Below, piece after piece: positions 1 to 11,193 of a DNA stretch of 64,000 bases. The notes under the pieces were generated by a model. It made no database searches and had not been told where the DNA came from. It was given only the letters and a program-made list of their open reading frames with translations. The position numbers and the translations under genes are program-made. Where the stretch lies: contig JAAOMT010000597.1 in assembly GCA_016748015.1 (NCBI GenBank), positions 76,351-140,350 of the forward strand, written 5' to 3'. This DNA comes from Geosiphon pyriformis. Its lineage: Eukaryota > Glomeromycota > Glomeromycetes > Archaeosporales > Geosiphonaceae. Every line of letters starts with the position of its first letter. The first letter of the stretch is position 1.

Positions 1-464
1 ATAAAATAAAATAAAATAAAATAAAAAAATGAGCCAAGGCAATGCATGAGTTAGTATTCTGTCAATAGCTGTGATCAAGAGCTATTGTTCCAGTGGAGTT
101 AAGTATTAATTACTATCAACACTTCATGTTGATAGTAAAAAGTAGATTGAGATAGTGAATAATTATTTATTGATATTTGTGATATAGCAGGTTTCTAACT
201 GATGGATTCTGCTTTTTCTACTTCTAACACTACCACTATATATACATAATTGATGTTTTATGAGATTGCTCACATTTCTGAGCAATGTGCTATGATTTCT
301 TGAGCAATGTGCTCTAATTTTTTAACATTGCTCCACATTGCTAAGCAATGTGCCATAATTTCTAATATTGCTCCACATTATTAAGCAATATGCTCACATA
401 CTAAATACTATTCAACTATTGGTCTACTATTTTTTCTATATCTGTTTCTTTTTTATGAGTAATA
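1..464 (-). repeat. Element A 3' LTR (truncated by window edge)
   Basis: This stretch matches the inner part of the LTR at 8796-9641 almost base for base, including the ATAAA-repeat tract, two hairpins (63-87 and 112-136), a TATATA box and the AGCAATGTGCTC subrepeats. It ends in GAGTAATA at 464, against GAGTAACA in the other copy, a single C-to-T change. A polypurine tract abuts it. Confidence 0.92.
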
Positions 465-482
465 TTATCTCCTCCTTTTTAA
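465..482 (-). other. Element A polypurine tract
   Basis: On the minus strand the 16 bases before the 3' LTR read AAAAAGGAGGAGATAA. Similar purine runs precede the 3' LTR of B (11178-11193), G (50000-50011), I (after 36484) and H (after 42611), as expected for the plus-strand DNA primer of an LTR element. Confidence 0.75.
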
Positions 483-1150
483 TATTGAGCTCCGTCAAAA
501 TCTTTATTCTGAATTAGCTTTAATACTTTTTTTTCTAGTATTGTTTGTTCGACTTTATTTTTCACATCCTTTACTTGTATATTGTTCATTTTTCCCCATT
601 GGTTAATAGTTATGGTTTTCATGTTAGAGTGTAACAATATTTCTGGATAGTTCTAAAATATGTTGTGCAGTCAGTAAATTGCTCTCATATGTAGTGTTGA
701 GTTTGTTTTTTTCCCAATAAATTCTTCAATTTGCTGTATTATGTTTTGGTTAAATATTCTCTTAGATTTGTCAATATACAACTCCTGAATATTCAACTTC
801 TGACCTAACTAGTAGTAGTAATATAATATTGGAAGTTGTTCTGTCCATTGCTTCTAATTCTTTTTTGTAAGTTCTTCTGTTGGTGCCATAATAGATATTT
901 TCCCAAAAGTGTTCTTTACTTTTTTTATTATATTATTTGACCAGTTTTTATCATTTTTTGGTAACTGCTAATATAGTGTATTCTTTGTCTTTTTTTTGGT
1001 GTTTTGATAGCAAATTCTTTGGTTGTTAACAATAATTTCCATGTCCAAAAGTTGTTGCTTAAGGCCTGAAATAATTGTTAAGCTATGGTGTGAATATGAT
1101 CTGGTATTTCTATTTTATCTTGGTTGCTTTTGTTGCATATTGACATGTTT
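483..1150 (-). pseudogene. Element A Pol C-terminal extension
   Basis: Downstream of the integrase the minus strand continues to code, with interruptions, for about 200 residues not expected of a plain Gypsy integrase. It has a Trp/Tyr-rich part followed by a part containing INQWGKMN and ending in FDGAQY, just before the polypurine tract. The same ending occurs in H (FDEAQY) and the same region is readable in B, so it is a real conserved part of Pol. I do not recognise its fold. Confidence 0.6.
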
Positions 1151-2510
1151 GGTTTAATAATTATAATTGGTTCCAGATCTTGTGGAATCTTATCTGGTTG
1201 AACTAGTATTCTTTGTACTCTTAGTTGTGGAATGTTATTGGTAGATGATGATACTATCTGGTGATATGATTTCAGTTGATCACCATGTGTTGCTTTGGTT
1301 AAGATTTTGTTGTTCCATCTTAATTTATAAGCTCTATTCCCAAAAATTTCTTCTATGTGAAATAGTCCGTCTCATTTGGGGTCAAATTTTTCACTTCATT
1401 GTTTTTCCACTTTAGTATGATGTAGAAGTACTTTGTTTCCAATCTTGAATTTAACTGGTTTGTCTGGTAATTGGTTATTATGTTTTTTTTTGTTTTTCTT
1501 GTAACTTTTGAATGTTATCAGCTGCTCTTCATTGCTTGTTTTCTAGAGTTTTCATCAAGTCATATGTTCTTTTTAGCAACATTTCTTGAAAATTGTCTTT
1601 AGTTATTGGTTTTGTTGGATAAGTGTTAACTTCTATCTCAATTGGTAATGTTGCTGTTCTACTGTATACTAATTCAAATAGTGTTGCTTGTGTAGTGTCT
1701 TGCTTTATTGTCTGATAAGCAAATAATACTGATGGTATGAACAAATTCCATTTGTCCTGATTTTTTTAACTTATCTTGGCAATTGCTTCACACAATATTC
1801 AGTTAAACTTCTTAACTAACCCATTTGTTTGTGGATGGTATGGTGATGATAATGGTCTTTTGATTCCAAATCTCTGACTTAATTCTGCTAATGTTCTGTT
1901 CACAAAGTGAGTTTCTTAATCTGATAATAGTTTTTTTGGACATCCATGTCGACAAATCAAATCTTAATGAACGAATTTGGCAACAGATTCTGCATCTGCT
2001 TTTTGAATGGCTTTTGCTTCTGGCCATTTAATGAGATAGTCCATGGCTACTGTGATATATTTGTTGTCTCTGCTGGTGATTGTTAATAGTCCGACTAAGT
2101 CAATTCCAATGTGATCGAATGGTTGTTCCACTTTGATTGGTCTTAATGGTTCACTGGGTCTTGTTCCTCCTCTTCTCTGACAAGCATCACAATTTTGAAC
2201 ATATTAGATGATATCTGGATATATTGATAGCCAATAGTATCTTTTTTTGGTTCTTTTCATGGTTGTTTCTTTATGAAAATGTCCTGCTGTTGGATCTGAG
2301 TGCATGTTGAATAATATCATTTTTTTCTCTGGTTCTGTGATTACTTTGATTGGTTGATCTGGATTTCTTCTGTTCTTTTGGTAAAGTATATTTCGATAAT
2401 TGATAAAATATTTCAATTGTTGTTTTATGTTTTTTTGTTTCTTTTGAGATAATTTCTCCTTGAACAATTGGGTATTTATATAATGCTGAAATTGTTGGTA
2501 TTTTTGTATA
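1150..2510 (-). pseudogene. Element A integrase
   Basis: Retroviral-type DDE integrase that would insert the cDNA. The N-terminal HHCC region is readable (AGHFHKETTMKRTKKRYYW near 2290-2200, then a CDAC). The core follows: the first acidic residue lies in IGIDLVGLL near 2090, then the region equivalent to SDQGTHF near 1910, and a LVKKFN-like segment near 1800. A TLFELVYSRTATLP block near 1690-1640 and a C-terminal KFDPKWD..F.IEEI segment (about 1390-1330) complete it. Stops and losses of ATG make it non-functional. Almost the same sequence occurs on the plus strand in B. Confidence 0.85.
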
Positions 2511-2539
2511 TTTATTTTTTGTTATATTTTTGGATTGGA

Positions 2540-3975
2540 ATGTTTTTTTAGATTTGTCTTATTTGTGACAATTTGTTGGTATTTCCATTGTTTTTTCTTT
2601 TTTTATAATATATTGTATAATTAAATAGTAAAAGTTCTATTTTCCATCTGGCATGGTGATTGTCTGCAAATTCTTGTTTTTGAATTGAAGTCAATCCCTT
2701 GTGATTAGTGTACACTTCAAACTTTTGGCTTAAGTATTCCTTCCATTTGATGACAGCCCAATAGATAGCTAAGTGTTCTAGTGCTAGAGTTCTATAGTTT
2801 TTTTCAGCTGGACTTAAGCTTCTACTGGCATAAGCTACTGGATGTTCTCTTCTATCAGGTCCTTTCTGTAAAAGTACTGCTCCCAATGCTTGGTCTGATG
2901 CATTGGTGATAATTATGAATGGTTTGTTATGGTCTGGATACATTAATACTGGAGCTTGAATAAGCTTTTTTCTTAATATATCAAAAGTTTCTTGTTGAGT
3001 TTCTGTCCATTCATACTTCACATTCTTTGTTTGGAGTTGATGTAGTGGTTGAGCTATTTTAGAAAAGTCTTTAATAAAGTGGTGGTAGTATCCAGCAAAT
3101 CCCAAGAATGCTTTCAATTCTGTAAGATTATTTGGTACTGGAAAGTTCTTGACAATCTTAATTTTGTCTGGATCTGTTTTGATTCTGTCTTTGCTTACCA
3201 CATGTCCCAAAAACTTGAGTTCAGTTTTGCCAAAGAAGCATTTATTGGCATTTAGTTTCAATCCTGCTCATCTGAGTTTTTCAAATACTTGTTGGAGATA
3301 ATGTAGATGGTCATTAAATGTCTTAGAAAATACATTTGTGTTGTCTAAGTATATGACTACTGATTTCCATAGTAATCTAGTATAGACAATTTCTATGAGT
3401 CATTGGAATGTTGCTGGAGTGTTCATTAAGCCAAATGGCATAACTTCAAATTCAAAATTTTCTTCTCTTGTTGTAAATGCAGTCTTTTTTTGGTCAGCTG
3501 GATCCATGGCTACTTGCCAGTATCCACTATCTAAATCTAGTGTTGAGAACCATTTATTTCCTCCAAAAGCGTCAAATAGTTCTTGGATCTTTGGAGTTGG
3601 ATAGCTGTCTCCTTTGGTTACTCCATTTAATTTCTGATAATCTACACAAAAACAAATTTTTCCATTTTTCTTCTGGACTAGTACCACTGGTGATGACCAT
3701 GGACTCATTGATGACTGAATTAGCCCATTGTTAAGCATCCAGTTAATTTCTTAATGAATAATCTCATGGCTAGCTGGTAATACTCTGTATGCTTTTTGTT
3801 TAATTGGCATTGCATATCCAATCTTGATCTAATGCTGGATAATATTGGTGTAGCCAAATTCATTTTCATTCGCAAAGATGTCATTGAAATTGTTGAGTAA
3901 CATCTTTAGTTACATCTGTTGGAATGGGTCTAGATTCCTCATGTTTATCTGTTCTAACTGCTCTGGTTAAAGCAG
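2540..3975 (-). pseudogene. Element A reverse transcriptase and RNase H
   Basis: Gypsy-type RT. It shows the PSMSPWSSPVVLVQKKNG entry (about 3710), the FSTLDLDSGYWQV segment carrying the first catalytic Asp (about 3540) and the MPFGLMNTPATFQ segment (about 3430). The catalytic box reads YLDN instead of YLDD (about 3350), so the second Asp is replaced by Asn. LGHVVSKD and FLGFAGYYHHFI follow. RNase H begins at PFIIITNASDQALG, where the usual first Asp of TDAS is also Asn. AYASRSLSPAEKNY, LAIYWAV and YTNHKGL are visible further on. A stop and frame breaks separate the blocks. Confidence 0.9.
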
Positions 3976-3987
3976 ATAACATTCACT

Positions 3988-5660
3988 TCATCCATAGATG
4001 GTCTGTAATGTAATGTCCACATATCTGCAAAGTTGTGAAAAATCTAAAATGTAGTTTGGTGGTTGATCCTCAATTTGAGTGGTTAAATATCCAATGATAG
4101 TTCCCTTTGGTATTTTGATGACTTTTCCAGTTGTGTTATAAATGAGAATTTTGATGTTTTTGGGGCTGTTGGCTGAGATGTAGAGATTGGTGAGTTCAAT
4201 CTTTCCTGATTCACAAATGGTGGCTTCTGCTTCAAACAATTGAGCTTGATCCTTTACTTCTTTTTTTATGGCTAACATATACTGGTCATATAATAGAATA
4301 GAAATTGATTAACAGGTTGAGATAATTTCTCCTTTGTTAACAATTTTTTCTTCTGTCATATTAACTAATATATCTATTCTATCCATTGATCCGAATTCCT
4401 GTATCCCTTTAACTGTAATCCCTAATTCTTCCCTGTTTCTCATTGACATTAACTGCACTATTTTCACCAGAGATAGAAATATTGCCTGTGCTATCTTTTT
4501 ATTGGATCTATAATATATGCTTTTTCTGAGTCATTTTGTAGCATAGCAATAATATTTCCTATGTATTCTGCATTAATTATTCCTCTTCTAATGTTGATTT
4601 TCTTTTTCGCTAGACTATTCTTAGATGCTAACTGAACCATTGTTGTTGCTAAAATTTCCAGTGCTATTTTCAGATTAATGCAAGTGTGCAAATGTAGTTC
4701 TAATTTGAGGGGATCTTTCCTTGGATATCTTAGATCAAACCCTGCATCAGTATCATGTGTGTGTTCTGACATGATATCTTTGCCTTTATCACTAAACCAT
4801 TTAAGTTTCTGTTCTTTGATGAGGTCAGAAAGTGCGATAAATTTTTCAGGGTATGAATTGGAGTTTGAATTGTCATAATTTTTGTTGCTAATTGGAGCAG
4901 AGCTGGAACCATTGTTTTCGTCATTGTTGTTGTTGGAGTTTAAATCAGGATTGAAAACTGATTCCAATTCTAATGCACAGCTGCTGATTGGTTCTTCTTT
5001 CTTTGAGATTGTGTAGATCATGCAGATTGGTGAATTGTAAATAAGATCACACTCATTACAATATTGAAAGTCACAGAGAATTAAACAATGGTTACATAGT
5101 TGAGTGTTGATTTGGGCTAAACACTGCTCTTGTTCTTCTCTTGTTGGTGCCAAATTTTGGTAGTGCTTATGGAATTCTTCTGGATTGAGAATCAAAACAA
5201 TGTTGACTGTCTCTAGAGGGTTGTTCTTGATTTCTAATATTTCGCTAGGCATGGCACCTTCTACTTTGGCATTTGTCATCCATCAGATTTCATCTTCGTC
5301 ATGTGGGTACCTGTTCAAGCGAGATATTGCACAGTGCCAGATGGCAGTTATTGGTATACTACAACTCACCCAATTGCTGATGAGGATTGTGTATTAGCAC
5401 GAAGCATCACACATTTCTTTTTGTCCAGAAATGTCATTCCACATTCCTTCATTCAATAGTTGTTTGCCACAAGTGAGACATGGTTTGTTGTCCCACTTGC
5501 TTTGTCTTTTTGGGTAGCCATAGTGTTTGCAGTGACAAGGCTTGCAATAATAGTGGGCTCGTGTCCAGTAATCTTCGTCTGGTGTGACCCAAGCTCTCAT
5601 GGAAGAAAGTTTCTTTCCACAGTTCTTGTATTTAAGAGGTATATGTGGTGGTTCTTTGAT
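3988..5660 (-). pseudogene. Element A Cys-rich modules and dUTPase domain
   Basis: Three parts in order. First a Cys-rich segment (about 5650-5398): KNCGKKLSS, then YYCKPC, KPCLTCGKQL and MCDASC, resembling a multi-Cys zinc fold. Next a compact CNHC-x8-CNEC module (about 5098-5050) and an Asn/Ser/acidic linker. Then a dUTPase domain (about 4770-4340): motif 1 is DTDAGFDLRYP, motif 2 is close to NSLAKKKI, and motif 3 is GIINAEYIGNI, where the usual catalytic Asp is Asn. A degenerate GFGS-like motif 5 appears as QEFGSMD. Beyond it lies a beta-rich segment with CESGKIELTNLYI and GTIIGYLTTQIED. dUTPases remove dUTP before it can be built into cDNA; the role here is inferred. Confidence 0.8.
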
Positions 5661-5904
5661 CAGTTCTCATGAGTATTCTCTTTCCTAGCCACTAGTTATT
5701 TCTTCAGTGGTGGTGGTTCCTTTAGTTATATTTTCTTCCTTCTTTTTCCCTTTTCCTTTATTGGTTTCTTTCTATTCTCAGGTTGGTAGTTTGTTTGAGT
5801 CATTGTTGGTTTTTCAGTCTTGGTCAGCATTTCAGATTAGTCCTTCCTTTTGTTTTTCTTTTCTATTATCATTCCAAAAGAGTATTGGTGGTAATTCATT
5901 GTGA

Positions 5905-6600
5905 TTTGCTTCAGCTCATAACACTTGATAGGCTTTCCAGGTAGGTTTTTTTTTTTTTCTCGAACTTAATAAGAGATGCTATTGGTATGGTGATTGGCTT
6001 GAAGTGGCCACACATGGCAGGTACACGTGTGTGTTGACTGTTCTGGCTGATTTGAAGCTTCTGCATATTCCAGTCAAGTGTTGCATTGGTTTTAGATAGC
6101 CAATTATTACCAACTAATGCTTGGTATTGGGTGGCTTCCATAACTAAAACTTTAATGAGAATGATGATGCCATTGACTTCTATAAGAAAGTCATCAATTT
6201 TGCCAATCAAAGTTTTGGTCACTCCATCAGCAGTTATGATTCTGGTGTTGGCAGTGTGATCAACTCAGCGACCTAATTGGTCCATGAGTTGTTTTGTAAT
6301 GATGCTGCCAGCTGATCCACTATTTAGGATTAGTTTGATGGAATGGTCATCAACTTTGGCATCCATGTATATTGCCATAATAGGTTTTTCCTCGAGTGTG
6401 GCTCCTCTGAACAAAGGGGTTTTTGTCAGTTCCTCAATTTCGAAGAGAAATATTGCTGCTAGAGACTCATTTTCCATGACAGTGGCTGACAGAATATTTA
6501 TAAGTGGTTGCTTTTGGTTGGATTTCTGGGTGTTGGGTAAGGTGTCTTCTGGGGTAACCAGAAGGCTTAAATAGTTCTAGAAACTTGGGTTTTGAGTATA
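5905..6600 (-). pseudogene. Element A aspartic protease
   Basis: Retropepsin-like protease that would cut the polyprotein. The active-site strand reads IKLILNSGSAGSII near 6330-6290: the expected catalytic Asp of DSGS is Asn (codon AAT), a G-to-A change. QLMDQLG and the downstream VMEATQYQALVGNNWL block (about 6150-6100) match the same region of elements H and I. The gene is therefore inactive as read. Confidence 0.8.
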
Positions 6601-8735
6601 GCCAGTTCCCAAACTTCACTGTCATGATCCTGACAGCTGGTTGGGTGAACTGGAGATTAGTTGGTGAACAATTATTGCTGATCTCTAGTTTTGAATGACT
6701 TTCAATCTAGGGTTCTTTAATGTCATTTGAGCTGGATTTGATGTCAGTGTTTGAACTGTGGGTGTCTGATAAATTATTTGTGGCTGTGGTGGTTGATATA
6801 TTACTGGTGGCTGTGGTTGATAAACTGAAGGTTAATATACAAATGGTTGATATATTGGCTGTTGTGTCATTGGCAGGTAAGTCAGTTGATATGGTGCTGA
6901 GTTGGGTTGGTAATTTGGAATTGGAAACTGGCAATCAGGATTTTGATATTGATTTCTCAATCATAAGTTATTATTATAAAATTAGCAGTCAGCTCTAATG
7001 TGGCTTTGTTTATTACAATTATGGCAGACATGCGTCTCTTATTACCATGGCTAATTTGATAATAATGATTATGGCTAATTTGATAATAATGGACATGACT
7101 GATTTTGGAAACAATTCAGGTTTCCTGAATTATTGCGTTATTGTGGTGGTTGATAAATTGCACAATTGTCAGCTAAGTATTTTTCCACTGAATTGTTTCA
7201 ATTTGGAATCCAATTCAGATGATCTATTCATTACTAGATTAATGGCTTGGACATGGCTTGCTTCAAGTTCTGCTGCTTCAAAATCTTGGGCATTGGTAAC
7301 TGTGGCTTGAAGGTCTACTGGATGCATTGAACATATGCGTTGGAGAATACTACTGTGCAGGCCTCTAATAAATTGGTTTAGAATTTGTGGCACTGTAAAA
7401 TAGTCAGCCTGGATTGCTTGAATCTGGTGCAGATTCTTATGAAAGCATCTTAGATAAGTAGTGACTGCTTTATTTTCCTCTTGTTTAATTGTGGTGAAAG
7501 TGTTTGCTAGCTGATTAATACTATTATTGTTACTAAAGTATTGTAGGAATGCAAGCTTAAATACAGCAAAATCTTGGGGTTTGTTAGCCAAGCTTTGATA
7601 CTATGAATTGGCAGTATCTTGGAAAAAATAAGGAATGGCCTGCATGGCTCTGGTATCATTCCAGTCATTGGCTGCAATGGCTTTTTTCACATCGTTGAGT
7701 CATACTTGGGCATTATTCTCTTTACCAGTAAATTTCTCAATTTTGGCAATTGGAGCATAAGCCATTGGTTGTTGTTGTGGTTGCTGCTGGATTTGTTAAG
7801 ATAGTGGTTGTAGTTATTGTTATTGTTTGGCATTTGGTAGAGCTGGTGGTGGATTGATCATGATTACTGGAGGTAAATATTGTTGATTATTAATGTCAGA
7901 ATTTTGCTTGTTCTGATTGTACTGTATTTGAAAATTCAGAGTTTTGATTTCCAGATTTTCTAAAGTTGGATTTTGCTGAGTTTGAAAGTTCGGGGTTTTG
8001 ATTACCAAGTTTTCCGTGATCAGGTTCTGATAAGTAAATTCTTGGTCTTCAGATTTTTCTTCCTCTTCTTCTTGTTCTTTTCCCGAATCTGTTACTTCCC
8101 AGAAACTTGTGGTTCCAAAATCTGGTTGAGGTAGTGGAGATTGAAGTCCTGATAGCATTGACAATCACAACTTAAATCCTTTGAAATATGCACTGTATGG
8201 TCCTAAAAGATCTTCTTTTCTTTGTTTACTCTAAAATGGGAATTGTCTAAAGATTAATGTTGCGTGTGATGTGGACACACTTGTTAATGTAATATTGATG
8301 GCACTTTCAAGTGTATAGTGATATGATAGTTTTGTTGGTAATTTAACTCTAGTTTTCTTCCAAGTAGGTGGTTGTATCTTTTGAGATGTTATTGTTAGTG
8401 TTTGTAATTTTTTTTGCCTTTGTTTGCATAGGTAATTGGATATTTTTGTTGAGTATGAATTTCAATTTCTTTATTGATTTCAGTGAGGATTGCTGTGAAA
8501 TTGTAATTTGTTGGTAGGCTGGTATTCTGGATTAATTTATTGTAGAAGTTTCTTCTGGCTGAGTCAGTTTCCACTGGTACTTTTAGTAAGTATGAGATTC
8601 TCTTGTTGATGTAGAAATTGAAAACTGATTCTGTTAATAAGTGGTTGTTAGTTAATTTTAAATGTTGACAGTAGTGTTAGAATAAAAATTTTGTGAATCC
8701 TAGATAGTTTGTCCCTGTTTCTTCAGATTCTGCCG
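6600..8735 (-). pseudogene. Element A gag
   Basis: Capsid-like Gag in one main frame with several stops. An N-terminal domain (about 8730-8170) matches the better preserved copy in H. A Gln/Asn/Pro-rich linker with repeated TPNFQ-like units follows (7820-8164). The Retrotrans_gag-type core is at 7169-7591 (FLQYFSNNNSINQLANTF, VPQILNQFIRGLHSSIL). A degenerate nucleic-acid-binding Cys/His region lies near 7000-7050. No ATG begins the conserved N-terminus; the position used as GTG in relatives is ACG here. Confidence 0.8.
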
Positions 8736-8775
8736 TTTAAATGGGTATTATTGATGCTGATTCTCTGTAGAATAT

Positions 8776-8793
8776 ACCTTACAGGGAGCACCA
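8776..8793 (-). other. Element A primer-binding site
   Basis: Two bases after the 5' LTR the minus strand reads TGGTGCTCCCTGTAAG, starting with the TGG that pairs to a tRNA CCA end. Elements B/E/F/G/H/L also use TGGTGCT, whereas I uses TGGTAAACC. I cannot name the tRNA with confidence. Confidence 0.75.
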
Positions 8794-8795
8794 AA

Positions 8796-9641
8796 TGTTA
8801 CAGATAATTATTTGGGGTCTCAAGTCAAATAACAAATCTGTAACTTGGTGCTTGATTGGTACTCGAGTGTTGATATCTAAAAGTTTTTTGTTTCAAAGTT
8901 TTTTGTATAATGGACAGAGATTTTAATTGATAGTTTTATCCATAGCTTCCCAAAACCGCAGTTTCATCAAATTTCTTTCTCAGCATGGTGGCCAATAATC
9001 CTTCTGGTAAGCTATCCTCAAATCTATGAGTGTTCTATCTTTGTTTCATGGGTCTTTTACCAGTTACTATGACATCTGTATTTCAGCACTTTAATCCTCA
9101 ATTGATTAGTATACAACAATAAAATCAAATAAAGAGAAGAAAATAAAAGAAAATAAAATAAAAAAATGAGCCAAGGCAATGCATGAGTTAGTATTCCATC
9201 AATAGCCATGATCAAGAGCTATTGTTCTAGTGAGGTTAAGTATCAATTACTATCAATATGAAGTGTTAATAGTAAAGAGTAGATTGAGATAGTGAATAAT
9301 TATTTATTGATATTTGTGATGTGGCAGATTTCTAACTGATGGATTCTGCTTTTTCTACTTCTAATGCTACTGCTATATATACATAATTAATGTTTTATAA
9401 GATTGCTTACATTTCCGAATGATGTGCTATGATTTTTTGAGCAATGTGCTCTAATTTTCTAACATCGCTTCATATTGCTAAACAATATGCCATGTTTTCT
9501 GATATTGTTCCACATTTCTGAGCAATGTGCCATAATTTCTGACATTGCTCCACATTGCTAAGCAATGTGTTCACGTGCTAAATACTATTCAACTATTGGT
9601 CTACTATTTTTCTTATATCTGTTTCCTTTTCATGAGTAACA
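8796..9641 (-). repeat. Element A 5' LTR, 846 bp
   Basis: Begins TGTTAC and ends GTAACA, the terminal inverted repeat of this group. On the minus strand it contains the AGCAATGTG subrepeats (about 9540-9410), a TATATATA box (9374-9381), a signal-like AATAA region and the two hairpins near 9200-9273, so the hairpins lie in the transcribed leader. It borders the primer site on one side and the broken integrase of B on the other. Confidence 0.93.
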
Positions 9642-10490
9642 CTGAATTCGTTTACCAAGATTTAATCTGTTGACACAGATGTCTAAAAGAATTATTATCT
9701 GATCAAGGAACTTACTTTGTGAATAGAACATTAATAGAATTAAGTCAGAGATTTGGAATAAAAAAACCATTATCATCATCATACCATTTACAAACAAATG
9801 GGTTAGTTGAAAGATTTAACAGAACATTGTGTGAAGCAATTGCTAAAATCAGCCAAAAAAATCAAGAAGAATGGGATTTGTTTATATCATCAGTATTATT
9901 TGCTTATCAAACAATGAAGCAAAACACCACACAAGCAACACTATTTGAATTAGTATATAGTAGAACAGCAACATTACCAATTGAAATAAAGGTCAATACA
10001 TATCCAACTGAACCAATAACAGAAGATAATTTCCAAGAAACATTGTTGAAAAAAACATATAACTTAATAGAAACACTAGAAAACAGATAACAAAAAGCAG
10101 TTGATAACATCCAAAAGTCACAAAAAAAGCAAAAAGAATGACACAATAATCAACTACCAAATAAACCAGTTGAATTCAAGATTGGAGACAAGATACTATT
10201 ACATTGTACCAAAGTAGAAAAACAATAGAGTGGAAAATTTGACCCCAAATGGGATAGACCATTTCACATAGAAGAAATTCTTGGAAATAGAGCTTATAAA
10301 TTAAGATGGGACAACAAAATCTTAGCCAAAACAGCACATGGTGATTGACTGAAACCATATCACCAGATAGCATTATTATCCACTAATAACATTCCACAAC
10401 TGGGAGTACAAAGAATAATAGTTCAACCAGATGAGATTCTACAAGATCTGGAACCAATCATAGTTATTGAACCAAACACATCAAATTGAA
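9642..10490 (+). pseudogene. Element B integrase, 5'-truncated
   Basis: Plus-strand integrase fragment with KELLSDQGTYFVNRTL (second acidic residue of the DDE set), RFGIKKPLSSSYH, NGLVERFNRTLCEA (where the catalytic Glu is expected and present), TLFELVYSRTATLP and, after two stops, the C-terminal KFDPKWDRPFHIEEILGN segment. It ends with VIEPNTSN. The start is missing because A lies there. Confidence 0.88.
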
Positions 10491-11177
10491 CAACCAAAAA
10501 AGTATATAAAGACACAGTATATGTGACAAAAGCAACCAAGAAAAATAGAAATATCAGATCATATTTACACTATAGCTCAACAATTGTTCCAGGCCTTAAG
10601 TAAACAACAGTTAGACATGGAAATTGTTATTAACAAACAAATAATTTGCTATCAAAACACCTAAAAAAAGACAAAGAATACACCATATCAGCAGCCACCA
10701 AAGAACAATAAAAACTGAACAGATAAATTAATAGAAAAAGTAAAAAACACTTTTGGGAAAACATTTGTTATGACACCAACAGAAGAGCTTACAAAAGAAA
10801 ATTGGAAACAATGAACAGAACAACTTCCAATATCATATTGTTATTACTGATTAGGTCAAAAGTTTAATATTTAAGAGTTGTATATCGACAAATCCAAAAA
10901 AATATTCAACCAAGACATAATACAACAAATTGAAAAATTTATTGGAAAGAAAACAAATTCAACACTATATGTTAGAACAATATACTGACTACACAACATA
11001 TTTCAGAACTATCCAAAAATACTGTTACATTCTGACATAGAAACCATAACCATTAACCAATGGAGAAGAGTGAATAATACATAAGTAGAAAACGTAAAAA
11101 ACAGAGTTGAACAAACAATACTTGAAAAAGAAGTATTAGAATTAATTCAAACAAAGATTTCGATGGAGCTCAATATT
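10491..11177 (+). pseudogene. Element B Pol C-terminal extension
   Basis: Continues after the integrase with EELTKENWKQ (broken by a stop), a YCYY.LGQKFNI.ELYIDKS segment, IFNQDIIQQIEKFIGKK and ITINQWRRVNN, ending close to the polypurine tract. It aligns by eye with the matching part of A and H. Function unknown. Confidence 0.6.
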
Positions 11178-11193
11178 AAAAAAGTGGAGATAA

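Larger units (their letters stand above)
1..9641 (-). mobile_element. Element A: Ty3/Gypsy LTR retrotransposon encoding a dUTPase, decayed
   Basis: A nearly complete element read on the minus strand: 5' LTR (8796-9641), primer site, gag, protease, Cys-rich modules, dUTPase, RT, RNase H, integrase, polypurine tract, and a 3' LTR cut off by the window start. The coding part carries stops and at least three frame changes, so it cannot make a full polyprotein. The order RT-RNase H-integrase is that of Ty3/Gypsy elements. Its right border lies directly against the integrase of element B, so A was inserted into B. The matching target duplication would lie left of the window and cannot be checked. 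Confidence 0.9.
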
